Source: Basidiobolus meristosporus CBS 931.73
Lineage: Eukaryota; Basidiobolomycota; Basidiobolomycetes; Basidiobolales; Basidiobolaceae
DNA length: 59,955 bases
Direction of reading: 5' to 3'
NCBI GenBank assembly: GCA_002104905.1
Contig: MCFE01000546.1
Location: 1-59,955 of the forward strand
The position numbers and the translations under genes were made by a program. Every line of letters starts with the position of its first letter. Position 1 is the first letter of the stretch. The notes below the pieces were generated by a model that was given only the letters and a program-made list of their open reading frames with translations, searched no databases and was not told where the DNA came from. Of the stretch, positions 9,780 through 20,379 are shown piece after piece.

Positions 9780-10640
9780 CTTTCTTAACTACATCACTTC
9801 TTTAATAGCTTCACAGGCTGCCATATACTCTTCCCCTGTAGTGGAATGAGCCATGGTTGGTTGCATTGCTGAATTACAGAAAACTATGCCTTTACAGTAA
9901 AGGAAGGTGTATCCTGTGGTAAATCTTCTGACTTCAAAATTTTACCCCCATTCAGCACCAGAGGATTCCACAAGATCTAGTCCTGAATTCTCATAAGTTT
10001 ACTGTGAGCAGAAGTCAGCAGTTCCTCTTAGACATATAAAAATCCACTGAACTGCTACAATGTATTCAGATCCATAGTTCAGATTTTGCTGGCTGACAAC
10101 TCCCACTGAATGTTAAATACCTGGACATGTTACAAGCATGATATATATCAGACTGCTGACTATAGTTAGATAAGGAAAGTCAGGGCTATAGGATAGTCCC
10201 AAGCTTTCTTAATTTGGCTGAGCTTTGATCAAGTAAAGGTTTGTCTTCATTAGTATAGCTGCTGGTTTACAATTTCCCATTTGGTACTTCTTGAGTTTAC
10301 CATGAATATACTTAGACTGGCTTAGGGTGCTAATCTGGGTACTACTGTCTATACAGAACCATATCCTTAACTAGTAACCAAGTTCTCCTGAGTTAGACAT
10401 CTTGAACACCTTTGATAGGCTTTATTTAGTCTCCTCAACATCCCTTGGTTACTAGTAGCTACAATAAGCTCATCCACAAACAGAGCTAATGGAACTGGAT
10501 TTGCCCTTTCTGGCTTATGGTATACACTATAGCAAGCAGTACTTCTTTAGAAACTCAAAGATTCCAATCAAAATCTATCTGACAATTCCAGGCTCTTGGT
10601 AATTGTTTAAGACAATTTAAATATTTTTTAAACTTGCAGA
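9780..10640 (-). pseudogene. Decayed copia polymerase (RT-RNase H), second copia family
   Basis: Minus-strand translation near 10440-10485 gives FVDELIVATSNQ, matching the copia reverse-transcriptase motif YVDDLI(I/V)A with one catalytic Asp lost. Near 9795-9860 it gives HSTTGEEYMAACEAIKE, matching the copia RNase H segment STTEAEYMAA. Stops and frame breaks occur throughout. It differs from the copia family at 37-41 kb too strongly to be the same lineage. Order and strand fit one element reading right to left. No LTRs were identified. Confidence 0.65.
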
Positions 10641-11500
10641 CCAATGGAGGTTTTCCTAGTCAGCAAGCCCATCAGACTGGTTCTTGTACCACAACATTAC
10701 ATCATTCACCAGTAGATGGATTACTGGGCTCACTTGGTTCCATAAAGTATCCTTTGCATTTGTTCCAACAGGTGTTGTCACATTGTATATAGGGATTTGA
10801 CCAGGCTCATACATGGAACTGTTGTTAGGGGTGATAGGCTCAATATCCATCAGTGAACCTTCTTTGTCAGAGCTATCACACTGAGTGCCATATTCAAAAG
10901 GCTCAGGTGAGCCTAAAGACATCACAAACTCACCTGACTCAGTTTGTGCAAGGTGACAAGGACAGCCAGGTGCCAATATAGAGGTATCAACTGGCCAGCA
11001 AGATAATGTTAAACAGTAGTGACCAATAAATGGTCAAATATAACTTAGGTGGCAAAACATTGGCTGTGATCCTTTTAATACTTCCTATACTGTCTGCATA
11101 CTTCATGGCTGAGAGGCTTGCCACAATAGCCACATGGTCTTTTTTCTCTTCTCTTATGGCATTGAGTCAAAGTAGTCTTGTCCATGGGGCAAACAGTTTG
11201 CCCTTCAACAACATAACGCTATTATATCACTTTTTGGTCAATACTCATGTGAACTTAAGACAGTCTTGAATTTGAGACATTTCACCTACATAAATGTAAG
11301 ACTATATGATGGCTGGCTATAGTAAGCATTATAAATAAAGTGGTGGCACAACATACACATGTATATATAACACTATTTCCCCTTTGGTTTGACTCACTTA
11401 CATATATAGGCTGCCAAGAAATAAAGCAAAACTGTCTGGTTCCTAACCAAGCCCCACTGCTGATAGCAGCAGAAGAATGGTTCAACAACAGCTTACTTTG
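10641..11500. other. Unassigned DNA with a 106-codon minus-strand frame
   Basis: A minus-strand frame at 10656-10976 (Pro/Ser/Asp-rich) lies immediately upstream, in the minus sense, of the copia remnant. It could be that element's linker between integrase and reverse transcriptase, but no motif proves it. A plus-strand frame at 11030-11269 is probably antisense noise. Confidence 0.3.
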
Positions 11501-12260
11501 AAATTCAGTGCAACAAGTGGGGCTTCATCCAAAAAGGCCATGTTGACAGTGTGCCCACTCAAGGTAATACTGTAGACTCCTCAGGCTCTCAGTTAAGTAG
11601 GCAAAAGAGGATCTCTGTTGAGACACAAGCTGACTATTATGCTCAAGTCAATGGGAATGTAGTAAGGGTGTACCTTCTGCTGAAGACCAGCTAGTGGTCA
11701 TTGTAAAATCACCACCACCCATATTAGTAAGTATGTTGTCAGCTCATACCAAAGCATTAATGAAGCAATTAGGTGCTGTGGCAGATAGGATAGATGCAAT
11801 GGCCCAGAGAAATCAGAAAATAGTCCAGAAACCAGATGAGTAGATAATATATGTAGAGCAATAAATACCCCAGGTAGAGCATGGGAGGGAGACAATGTGG
11901 TATTTATACCAATACAAAAAAATCAAAACGCACTGTGGATCTGTGAAGCCATTGAGTGAAATAATGAAGAGTGGGCCAATATTCAAGAGACCGTAAGAAG
12001 TCTAGCACATCATCACCTTAAGGCCAATATACCATGGGACCATCAGGAACTCAAGGCCAAGCAGAATGAGCTTAACTTGTTCCATGAGCATTATCCTGGA
12101 CTCAAATGGGCAAACAGCTTTTGGGCCAGCATTAATTTGCCAAGAAAGTATCTTAAGAATAGCAGAAACTATAAAAGGCAGAAGAATAAGGGTGCTATGG
12201 TAAAGCCAGCAGCTTCCTCAAGAGCCCATGACAAGCAGGGCTAAAAGCTCCAAACAAACA

Positions 12261-12955
12261 TGTTGTATCCAAGAGAGAAGTGTAATAAGCTCTTGAATAA
12301 GTTAACAGAACCTAGGTGACAAACAAGTGCGGAATCTTAGAATGTTAAGAGTGACAGAAATATTGACAGAGAAGTTCCGGTCTAATATTGGTCTTGTACA
12401 TAGCTGTGTTGGGCTAAGAAGGCAACAGAGTTGATTTGCTATGCAGGCTAGGTTTGGTGTTCTGGGGAGTGCTAGATATACTAGGCTTGGGTAGAAACTA
12501 GAACAGAATTGTTGAATTCTTAATTTTACTGTGGCACAAATTTAGTTTTGTTGAGAAATATACTATACCAAGAGATTCAGTAATCTTTATATATATTTTT
12601 CTAATCAAGTTGAATTGGTAAGCACTAAGAGACTGGACAAACTGAAATCTGTTGGGGTATTCATAGGTGAATAAGATAAATGAGAAATTGCATCATTAAT
12701 CAGCTGATATCTTGGCGGCTGATAAATGGTTGTATAGATCTTAGATGATAATCACTGGGAAAGGCTTAGCAGATCAGTTAAGAACATAATGACTACATGA
12801 AAAATGATCCAGTGTGACAGCTAAAACTAGATTCTGAGAAGTGATAAAATAAATCATAACTGGGATTAGTTATGTTTGGGTTTTTGAAAATCAGTTAGGG
12901 TACTAGATCTTCTAATGGAGTAAAATAGGCTAGGTTTCAATGCTGATGCACAACA
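12261..12955. repeat. Solo LTR-like insert (family Z) inside family X copy 1
   Basis: Starts TGTTGTATCC and ends GCACAACA, and interrupts the family X reading exactly between its KSSKQ block and its first 69-codon repeat. An inverted relative occurs at 16860-17333. No target duplication is evident, so the exact ends are tentative. Confidence 0.5.
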
Positions 12956-12969
12956 AATTGTTAAAGAAA

Positions 12970-13394
12970 CATAAGGTAGCTGGAAGAGTGCCAACAAGAG
13001 ACAAGCAAGCAGACACAGATGCACCAGCACAGCATTTGTCAAGAAAAAGGTGTAGTGGCTCTCAAGAGGCACCCAGTCAAAGTAGCAGTGGAGGACCTGG
13101 CAGTGATAAAAGCCAGTGGCTTTGTCAGGAGCCTATCACAACTATGGCTGAGAGCTCAAAACAAGCATAAAACAAACATCAGGTTGCCAGAATAGTGCCC
13201 ACAAGGTGCAAGCAGGCCAAAACAGATGCATTGGAGCAGAATATATCACGGAGAAAATGTAGTTCATTACAAGAAGCACTCAGACAAAGTAGCAGTGAAA
13301 GACCTGGCAGTGATAAAGGAAATGATAAAGGGAAAAATGTCAACACAAGCCTGACACAGGGAAGCATGCAAAAAAACTGCAGTTCTTGCAATTG
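12970..13394 (+). repeat. Two tandem 69-codon coding repeats in family X
   Basis: Units begin at 12970 and 13177, a period of 207 bp, or 69 codons. Each encodes a VA(G/R)xVPTR start, a KQA(D/K)TDA block, an LSR(K/R)(K/R)C block and an SS(G/E)(R/G)PGSDK block. The copy on the minus strand at 18502-18729 has one unit and the start of another, so repeat number varies. Low complexity and basic charge suggest a flexible linker. Confidence 0.65.
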
Positions 13395-14150
13395 ACGCTG
13401 CATGCCTGGAACAGACTTAGTCTCATCATAGCTAAGAAGAATAACCAACAAGTGAGCAGCTGTTTTCACAAGAGTTGGAAGCTCAGACAGTTGAGCTATA
13501 CTCCAGCAAGATAGATAAACTTGCAGAGAATGGCATTCATCCACCACAGCTTCCAGATCCTCCATGGTCCGCAGAATGGAGATCCCACCAACAGACAAAT
13601 CTACAATGCCGAGAACTTGACAGACTGTCACAATTCCTTCAGTGGAATTTTATAACATTAATAGGCACACCAAGAGGTTGCAGCACATCTTCAAGAGCAG
13701 TGCTCAAGATAATGCACTTGAATATTGCAATTACTGGCAGATGAGGTGCTAAACCATGCAGTGCTGGCTGAAGACCAGCACATGTGGGAACCAGTGAATG
13801 ATCAATGGCATTAAGCCATTGAACTCCTGCCAAAATCATGGAAACAGAGCATTAGAACAGAAATAATTATTGAGTGGTGGATTTTAATGAAGTTACTTCT
13901 TGAGTGTGGGGTTGGGCTCACTCTTAGTATAGGGTGTAGGGACTTCTTTTGGTCAGTACAATTTGCAAGTGAGGTACAACCAAAGTTTCCACAGAACAAT
14001 ATCAATTGGTATGCACAAAAGTCAGAGAAACAGTTGGGTCAGGAAGTGAGGAGTGTGAATAAGAAGCAACAGCCAGTCAATGTACACAAATGTAGAAGAT
14101 GACCAAGCATCTGGGATCAGAAAGTGAGCACATTTTGCCACTTGTTTTTA

Positions 14151-15430
14151 ATGTGGGGAGTAGGGTACAGTAGTTTCTTGCTTTTTCCCATGAATTTTGT
14201 GCAAGTGGATGGAAAGTCATGAGGTATATTCTCAATCAATGTCAGAGCATATTTTCTTGATTTTTCACTTATGTCTTGCTCCCCTAGGGGCTTAAGCTCC
14301 CTGAGCTTAGACCAGACTACTTTATTCTTGCATGTGGTAGGCTCATGAGTATCTTACATAATTATCAATAACTGTGAGTATTTACTTCATCCTGCATAAG
14401 GATGAGTTTTGCATAGGTCCAGAGAGACTTGAGTGAATTAGATCTAAATTTCTTATACTTTTAATGAATATAAGTGTGTTGCTTCCTTCACTGCTCCTCA
14501 GGCTTACAAGGATAATTCATCTCCAGCTTCATCAAGTGTCCTGTTGTCACCCATGAAAACCTTTTCAACTGGAATTTTTTAACATTGGGTAAAAAGTTTT
14601 TTTGGTGTGTAAAGTGTTGAGCAGCTCCAGGGTCAACATATATCATCAAAGAATCCCTATTTGTGATCATACTCAGTGTAGATATGAATAGTGTATCCTC
14701 AGCTGTGAAGCACTTCCATATTCCGCCTTTTACTGCTGATTGCCTCTCTTTCTGAGGCACTGGTCTGATGTGTGTCCTTTCCTTTTGTAGTAGTTTCCAT
14801 GCAGGCTACTATATCCTTTCAGGAGGCTTGAGTACCTTTTCTGTTGATTATTAGATTTTATTTAAGCATTTTGTTCTTCCTTCTTATTAGCACTTAATTC
14901 TCTTGATTTTTCATCCAGGAGCCTCACATATATGAAATCCAAGGTTACATCTTCACTTAAGGACTTTAGGGTCAATACAAGGCACTAACACTTGCCTGAA
15001 CTGATATTCAGGATAATAAATATTGCATCCCTATCAGTAGTGGATACACCCACGGATTCCATCTCAGCTATCTGCAGGGTATTTCTGTTAATCTGATTTT
15101 TCATTTCTTCTGTTGGTAACATAGTTGTGATAAGGAGTTTTCATCAAAGATACATTATTTTAGCTGCAGAACATGACTAAAATGTGTCTACTAGTGCCAT
15201 CCAGGAACTCTTTACCATTTTTGCTCTGCAGCATTGAATCAGCAATTTGCCTTTAACATTAAGGCAACTACAGTAGGAGGCACATAGTTCTTTTTCCAGT
15301 TACATTGAGGCTCCCTCTCTCATGCTTTCATTAGGGCATTTGTCTCCCATGACAATATCCCAAAGGCCTTGTACTTGTAGCAGCATCTTCATCTACACCT
15401 TCCACACTTGGTGTTGGATCCATCCAACTT
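14151..15430 (-). pseudogene. Decayed copia Gag-protease remnant
   Basis: The minus-strand frame at 14488-14760 encodes YVDPGAAQHFTHQKNFLPN, recognisably a copia protease site (YIDSGASxHMT) with DSG changed to DPG. Upstream in the minus sense (14800-15430) are fragments compatible with a copia Gag but full of stops. Sequence left of about 14480 is probably the following pre-integrase part, too decayed to assign. The family is not the one at 37-41 kb. Confidence 0.5.
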
Positions 15431-16129
15431 TTTAGCAGAGGGAAAAGTTACAGTTGGAGTAGTAGTAGATATTGCAGGAAGTAACAGCTTGGGGCCCACT
15501 GCTGGTTTTAAGAATCTTGTAGATATTAATATTGATGGGGAGAACATTTAGATTATGTGGCTTCACTTCATGATATGTTGAATGTAAAGTAGTGTTTGTA
15601 CTTTTAGGTAGTCTTGGCATATCAAGCATGTAGAAGAGGCTTAGGAGGATTGTTAAAGCATGTTTGTAAAATTGGGCCCACTTAGACTACTTCAAAAATT
15701 TCCATGTTCTGGACACCAGACATGTTGGCAAAAATAATTCAGATAATTCCAGCAAGGAATTAGGTTAGTAATCTCTCAAATTTGTATCTAATGGTGTAGG
15801 TGGCCAAGTCAAGTGAATACTTAGGTGGAATTACAAATTTCTTACAACATATTGATCATAAGGATCCAGCAATGAGGCAGTCACAATGCCAGCAACATGA
15901 AACTGATGACGCTTTACACAATCTTATAGCAGGTTTGTGGAAGTGATTTTCTGGTTTCACTTCCAAATAGGGTAAGTGAGTTGAATGCGCTCATTTGAGC
16001 TTGTGACAAGACTTGCATGGTATTTTAATGATCTCAATGCAATCTATATCTATTTGAATGGACCTAACCAGCCAATAAATGCAAATAATTTATAAGGCAA
16101 GTAAGATGTCAGTGTTTAATGGCCTAGTT
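15431..16129. other. Unassigned DNA containing an LTR-like end
   Basis: CTTAGGTGGAATTACAAATT followed by TCTTACAACA at about 15819-15849 resembles the 3' end of the LTR of the non-coding element and is inverted relative to the copy at 17334. No gene was recognised. Confidence 0.35.
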
Positions 16130-16760
16130 GCAGACCTCTATTGGTATTACAACAACAGCATAGTAACCTGATGCTAGATGTGTATAATGCCACTGTGCTG
16201 ATTTACCAAATGGGACTTCCATTTTCTACCTCCCCTTGCACCATTTATATGTGGCACTTTGGAATCACCCCTACTGATTTGCTTACCCAATACTACCATG
16301 GGCATTCCTCATATAGTATGAGTTAACAAAAAGTATAGTCTCCTGCTCACTAGCCCACATATACATGTACACCCACTGCAATAGACACACTACTATTTTC
16401 TCAGCTTTATAGCTTTTGGTATGATACTTTGAAGGCTACCATATATCTTACATTGCTGAAAATATATATATCTTGCAAGTATTTGCTTGGTTCCAACCAT
16501 TTTTGCCATGAATACCTCCAGAATATCTGCAAAATGTCTTTTTGTGTTGAGCAAATATATGCTTCTCCCTGCTGGATTCTAGTTCCACTTATAGATGCAC
16601 TCTGATTCTTGTTTGTGTGAAATCCACATTGTAATGTATAGATATTGGCTTATAAGCAGGTGCAATCCATCATATTTAAGCAATGTTTTCCAAATAACAA
16701 CTAGTTGCTAATCATATGCAACTCAGCTTACATTACTTAATTGCATGCCTACTAACTGAG
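16130..16760 (-). pseudogene. Family Y (Tnp2/CACTA-like) remnant, copy 1
   Basis: Collinear with 42956-43500, which lies in the most extended family Y copy. Landmarks are a GGTAAGCAAATCAG-type block near 16275 and AATACCTCCAGAATATCTGC near 16511. Only the transposase C-terminal part or downstream region remains, with many stops on the minus strand. Confidence 0.5.
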
Positions 16761-16859
16761 TTGTTTAGACATAGGCTCCTACATTTAAAACTTTGCTATT
16801 GTTACTATATTATAAAATCTAGTACCCTTGTTGATTTTCCTTAACCCATGCGTAACTCA

Positions 16860-17333
16860 TCCCAGTTATGGTTAATGTTACCCTACATCTCAATCTATCT
16901 TCAGCTGTCACACCTGATGAGTTTTCATGTGGCCATTGCACAATCAACTTATCAGCCATGCATTCCAAGTCATTAGTCATCTGAAACCAATAACTTGCTA
17001 GTTACCAAGACATCAGCCAATGGATGATTCAGTTATCATTTGTCATATGCACCTATCAGCACATAAATTGACTTCAATAAATACAGTCTATTGACGCTTC
17101 CTGATACAACTTGATCAAAAAAGTATAAAGCCTACTAAATCTTTGGGCTTAGCAGGTGTCTCAACAAAATTAAGATTCTGCCCTAGAGAGTCAAAATACT
17201 ATAGTTCTGTACTAGTTTCTACCCACACCCTGGATATTTAGCACTCTCAAGTACACTAAGCCTAACCAGCATTGCAAACCAGCTTCATTGCTCTTATACC
17301 CAAGCCCAGTCAAATACCAGACCTGTATTATGT
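16860..17333. repeat. Family Z LTR-like repeat, inverted and truncated copy
   Basis: The reverse complement of 12350-12850 aligns with this stretch. Shared blocks include CAGCTGTCACACCTGATGA / CAGCTGTCACACTGGATCA and TAGTTTCTACCCA. It ends where the LTR-like sequence at 17334 begins. Confidence 0.5.
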
Positions 17334-17640
17334 TGTAAGAATTTGTAATTCCACCTAAACATTCACCTGACTTGTAATTAGAGCATTACCTACATATTTT
17401 GGAGAATACTGACCAGATTTCTTGTTGGGACTTACATATAATATTTTCACCACAGTCTCAGGCACCTAGAATACAAAAAGTCTCAAAGATATGTAAACAG
17501 CCCCAAACTTTGCACACATGCACTTGGGACCTTCTGAAGCCTATGTTATTTGGGTTTTATGCCAAGATCATTTAGAAGTATAGGCACTACTTTTGTATGA
17601 AATAAAGCATTGAGTCTAAATCACAAAATCTACCTGCTCT
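17334..17640 (+). repeat. Diverged LTR of the non-coding element's family
   Basis: Starts TGTTGTAAGAATTTG. It contains GATTTCTTGTTGGGA and CCCCAAACTTTGCACACAT, which match the reverse complement of the 33-381 LTR at moderate identity. It is therefore an old solo or truncated LTR in the opposite orientation to the 33-3351 element. Confidence 0.6.
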
Positions 17641-18106
17641 CCCAATCACGTCCCTATGAAAAATTGTTGAGATGATCCAATCAAAGGCCATCACAAAGTT
17701 AAAGTCTCATGACTAAGAGGTACTGATTCTATCAGGGCACCATCCAGAGACCATTGAAAAATAATTGCACCTCAGATTTCACAAAAGACTTGGTCAAAAT
17801 CTTTTGTCACAACAATGCATAAGTGGCTTTTGATTGGTTCCTGACAATTTGCCCACTTTCTGATCCTAGACACTCTGGTGCCTCCTATATTTGTGTGCAT
17901 TGATTGGCTATTGCCTCTTTTTCACACTCATTACTTCCTGACTCAACCATTTCTCTTACTTTTCACGCGTACAAATTGATTTATTTCAGTTGAAACTTCA
18001 ATTATACCTCAGTTGCCAATTGTATTGACCTATACAAGTCCCTATACCCTACACTAGCATTAAGTCCAACCTCACACTCAACAAGTAGCTCCATTAAAAT
18101 CTACCA

Positions 18107-18457
18107 CTAAATAAGTATCTCTGCTGTAACACTCTGCTTCCACAACCTTGGTGGGAACCCAGCAGCTTTATGCCACTGTTCATTCACTGGTTCCCACACA
18201 TCCTGGTCTTCAGCCAGCACTGCAAGGTCTAGCACCTCATCTGCCAGTCTTTGCAATAAATCCTTGCAATATACCAGTGCATTTTCTTGAGCACTGCTGT
18301 TGAAGAAGTGCTGCAACCTCTTGGTGTGCCTGTTAATATTCCAAAACTCTACTGATGGCATTGGGATAGTGTTTTGAGCTCTTGACATTGTAGCCTTGTC
18401 TGTCAGTGGGATCTCCACTCTGTCAGCAATGTAGGATGCGGAGGCTGTGGTAGACAA
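18107..18457 (-). CDS. Family X C-terminal block, open for 116 codons
   Basis: The best preserved stretch of the family X C-terminus. It contains TDKATMSRAQ, SVEFWNINRHTKRLQHFF and LLQRLADEVLDLAVLAEDQD. The last is acidic and helical, followed by WEPVNEQWHKAAGFPPRLW. The same residues can be read, with breaks, near 13600-13860 on the plus strand and 23700-23900/29579-29689 on the minus strand, so selection once kept this frame. I know of no family to assign it to. The true start is upstream, in the repeat block, so this is an internal fragment. Confidence 0.4.
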   Translation of the reverse strand: MSTTASASYIADRVEIPLTDKATMSRAQNTIPMPSVEFWNINRHTKRLQHFFNSSAQENALVYCKDLLQRLADEVLDLAVLAEDQDVWEPVNEQWHKAAGFPPRLWKQSVTAEILI

Positions 18458-18779
18458 GTTGCCTTTTTGGCAAAATATTGCTCTGATGCATCTGTTTTGG
18501 CCTACTGGCCCCTTGCTGGCACTCTTCTGGCAACCTGATATTTCTTTTTTACTTGTTTTGAGCTCTCAACTGTAGTTGTGATGGGCTCCTGTAAAAGCAG
18601 CCATTTTTTTTTGCTGCCTGGCCTTTCACTGCTAACTTTGACTGGGTGCTTCTTGAGTAATACACACTTTTTCCTTGATAAATGCTGTGATGGTGCATCT
18701 GTATCTGCCTGCTTGTCCCTAATTGGCACTCTTCCAGCTACCTGATGTCTCTTTGATGCCTGTCTGGAGCTTTTGGCGC

Positions 18780-19583
18780 TGTGGTAGGGTAAACATACCT
18801 CCCACAGACAAGTTTATTGATATAGTCATTATGATATACTTATCCATATTTTATCTTATCAGTATTATCCCATTCTTCTTTTGCCCATATTATCAGTATT
18901 ATCCCCATATGATGTTTACCCTGATTAGTTATTAGCATTAGTTATCCCAGATGTTATTCAGCTTTGTGAATAGTATATGTATCTACATAAGGCAAGTACC
19001 CACGTCAGTACCCATGACACATGACCTAGGTCTGTGTTACCATCCCTACCATTTTAATACCATATATGGTATTTGTATGTTGAACAGGTTTCAGACTACT
19101 GATTCCTGATTGGTTGAATGTGCTGTGCCTTTTAGAACCTTCCAGGACACTCTTGGTATATTTTTAGCTCATAGTGATGTCATCAAGAATTCCACTGATA
19201 CCTAGAATCTTCTAGAACCATGTCATTAGTAATCACTTGGCAATCAGGAAAAGTATTTAAGGGAAAGCTATCCCTCCTCAATAAATCATCCCTTCTATCA
19301 GTAACACTTCTACCTTATTGATTAGCAGTTGATCACTGCACCTGCCTTTAACAGTACATCCCAGACCTGCCATCAAGGAGCTTTTCAGTGTAGTGCACAA
19401 GACACACAGGGGCCTTTGGAGACACTTGGAGCACCAAGGAAGCTAGAGAAGTAGGAGGTTTTACCATAGTGACATATTGACAAAGACACCAGTAGTTTAG
19501 ACCCAGAGGTTATTGCACCCATCAGACACCTCACACACCTTGAGTTGTGTAGCTTTTCCCAGGAGTACCTCTACACCACCACA
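18780..19583 (+). repeat. Solo LTR of the Gag-protease element family (804 bp)
   Basis: The reverse complement of the 804-bp LTRs at 55105 and 57918, and of the same length, starting TGTGGTAGGG and ending CACCACCACA. Flanks gcgc (18776-18779) and gcac (19584-19587) fit a 4-bp duplication with one later change. The family X reading (KSS to the CTTGTAATGGGC block) resumes across it. It arose by LTR-LTR recombination of an inserted element. Confidence 0.85.
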
Positions 19584-19800
19584 GCACTGCTTGTAATGGG
19601 CTCTTGAGGAAGCCACCAGTTTTTAGCCATGGCACCCTTGTTCTTCTGCCATTGATAGTTTATGCTATTCTTAAGATACTTTCTTAGCATACCAATGCCA
19701 TCACAAAATCTGTCTGCCTGTTTGTATCCAGGATAATGCTCATGGAACAAGTCATCCTTAGATGAGGGTGTCACAATACTGGGTGCTTCAAATTATTAAG

Positions 19801-20360
19801 CCTCAACATAATCTTATGAAAGGATTGTACTAGTATTTGCTGAATTTACTGCCAAATAAAACTAAGGACTTGACAGTGCTTTGATGGTCTTTGACAAGAA
19901 TACATGGCATTCTGACAGTCTGAATATTGCTACAGTTAATCAGGCCAACCTAATTGGCTAATACATCCAATTGCCTCAAAGAACCAGAAACTTGCTGGTG
20001 TTCTGACAGCCTCATTGTAAATCTTTACTGGCATTCTATCAACAGTAGAGGGGTCTATAGCCAGGTCTGTATAATCACTCTACCAATTGACCAAATGGTG
20101 TTTCTTTTTTCTACCTCCCCTTGCAAAATTTGTGTTTTCCACTGTAGAATCACCCCTTTTTATCAGCTTGCTTACTACTACCTTAGGTTGTTTGCATATA
20201 GCTCAAACCACAAGAACTATGCCTCTTGCTTACTAACCTGTACATATGTGTACACCAGCTGCAATTGCTATACTTTTATCCTCTTAGCTTCACAGCTTTT
20301 CAGTGTGACACTTGTAAAGCTTTCATATACCTTGTATTGCTGGTAGCATATACATCCAGG
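19801..20360 (-). pseudogene. Family Y (Tnp2/CACTA-like) remnant, copy 2
   Basis: Blocks such as CTACCTCCCCTTGCA near 20114, the CACCCCTTTTTATCAGCTTG region and the GCATATAGCTCAA region parallel 16220-16330 and 42975-43040. On the minus strand the fragments translate to short collinear peptides with stops. The stretch 19801-19900 has no independent assignment. Confidence 0.45.
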
Positions 20361-20379
20361 GTAGCAGTTGCCAGTCTGT

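Larger units (their letters stand above)
11690..14150 (+). pseudogene. Family X repeat, copy 1 (unknown multi-copy gene, broken)
   Basis: The reading resembles three other copies in the window. In order it has a coiled-coil-like N-terminus (TKALMKQLGAVADRIDAMAQ, near 11745), a block with IPWDHQELKAKQNELN and FHEHYPG (near 12030-12100), a basic block LPRKYLKNSRNYKRQKNKGAM, two 69-codon repeats (12970-13394) and a C-terminal block containing NINRHTKRLQHIFKSSAQ (near 13650). Stops and shifts break it, and a solo LTR-like insert sits at 12261-12955. I do not recognise the protein. There is no RT, integrase or transposase signature. It may be an element-borne gene or an amplified host gene family. 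Confidence 0.55.
17650..19800 (-). pseudogene. Family X repeat, copy 2, split by a solo LTR
   Basis: On the minus strand, 19584-19800 encodes the FHEHYPG and DGIGMLRKYLKNSINYQWQ blocks. Then an 804-bp solo LTR intervenes (18780-19583). Next, 18502-18779 encodes the 69-codon repeat and 18107-18457 a C-terminal block of 116 open codons. The tail 17650-18106 is shared with copies 3 and 4 and looks non-coding. Joining the parts across the LTR restores the order seen in copy 1. The product is unknown. Confidence 0.6.

Noticed and set aside
18723-18935. 70-codon frame also present at 58566-58766
   Set aside because: Both lie within copies of the 804-bp LTR. Repetition reflects the LTR, not a gene.
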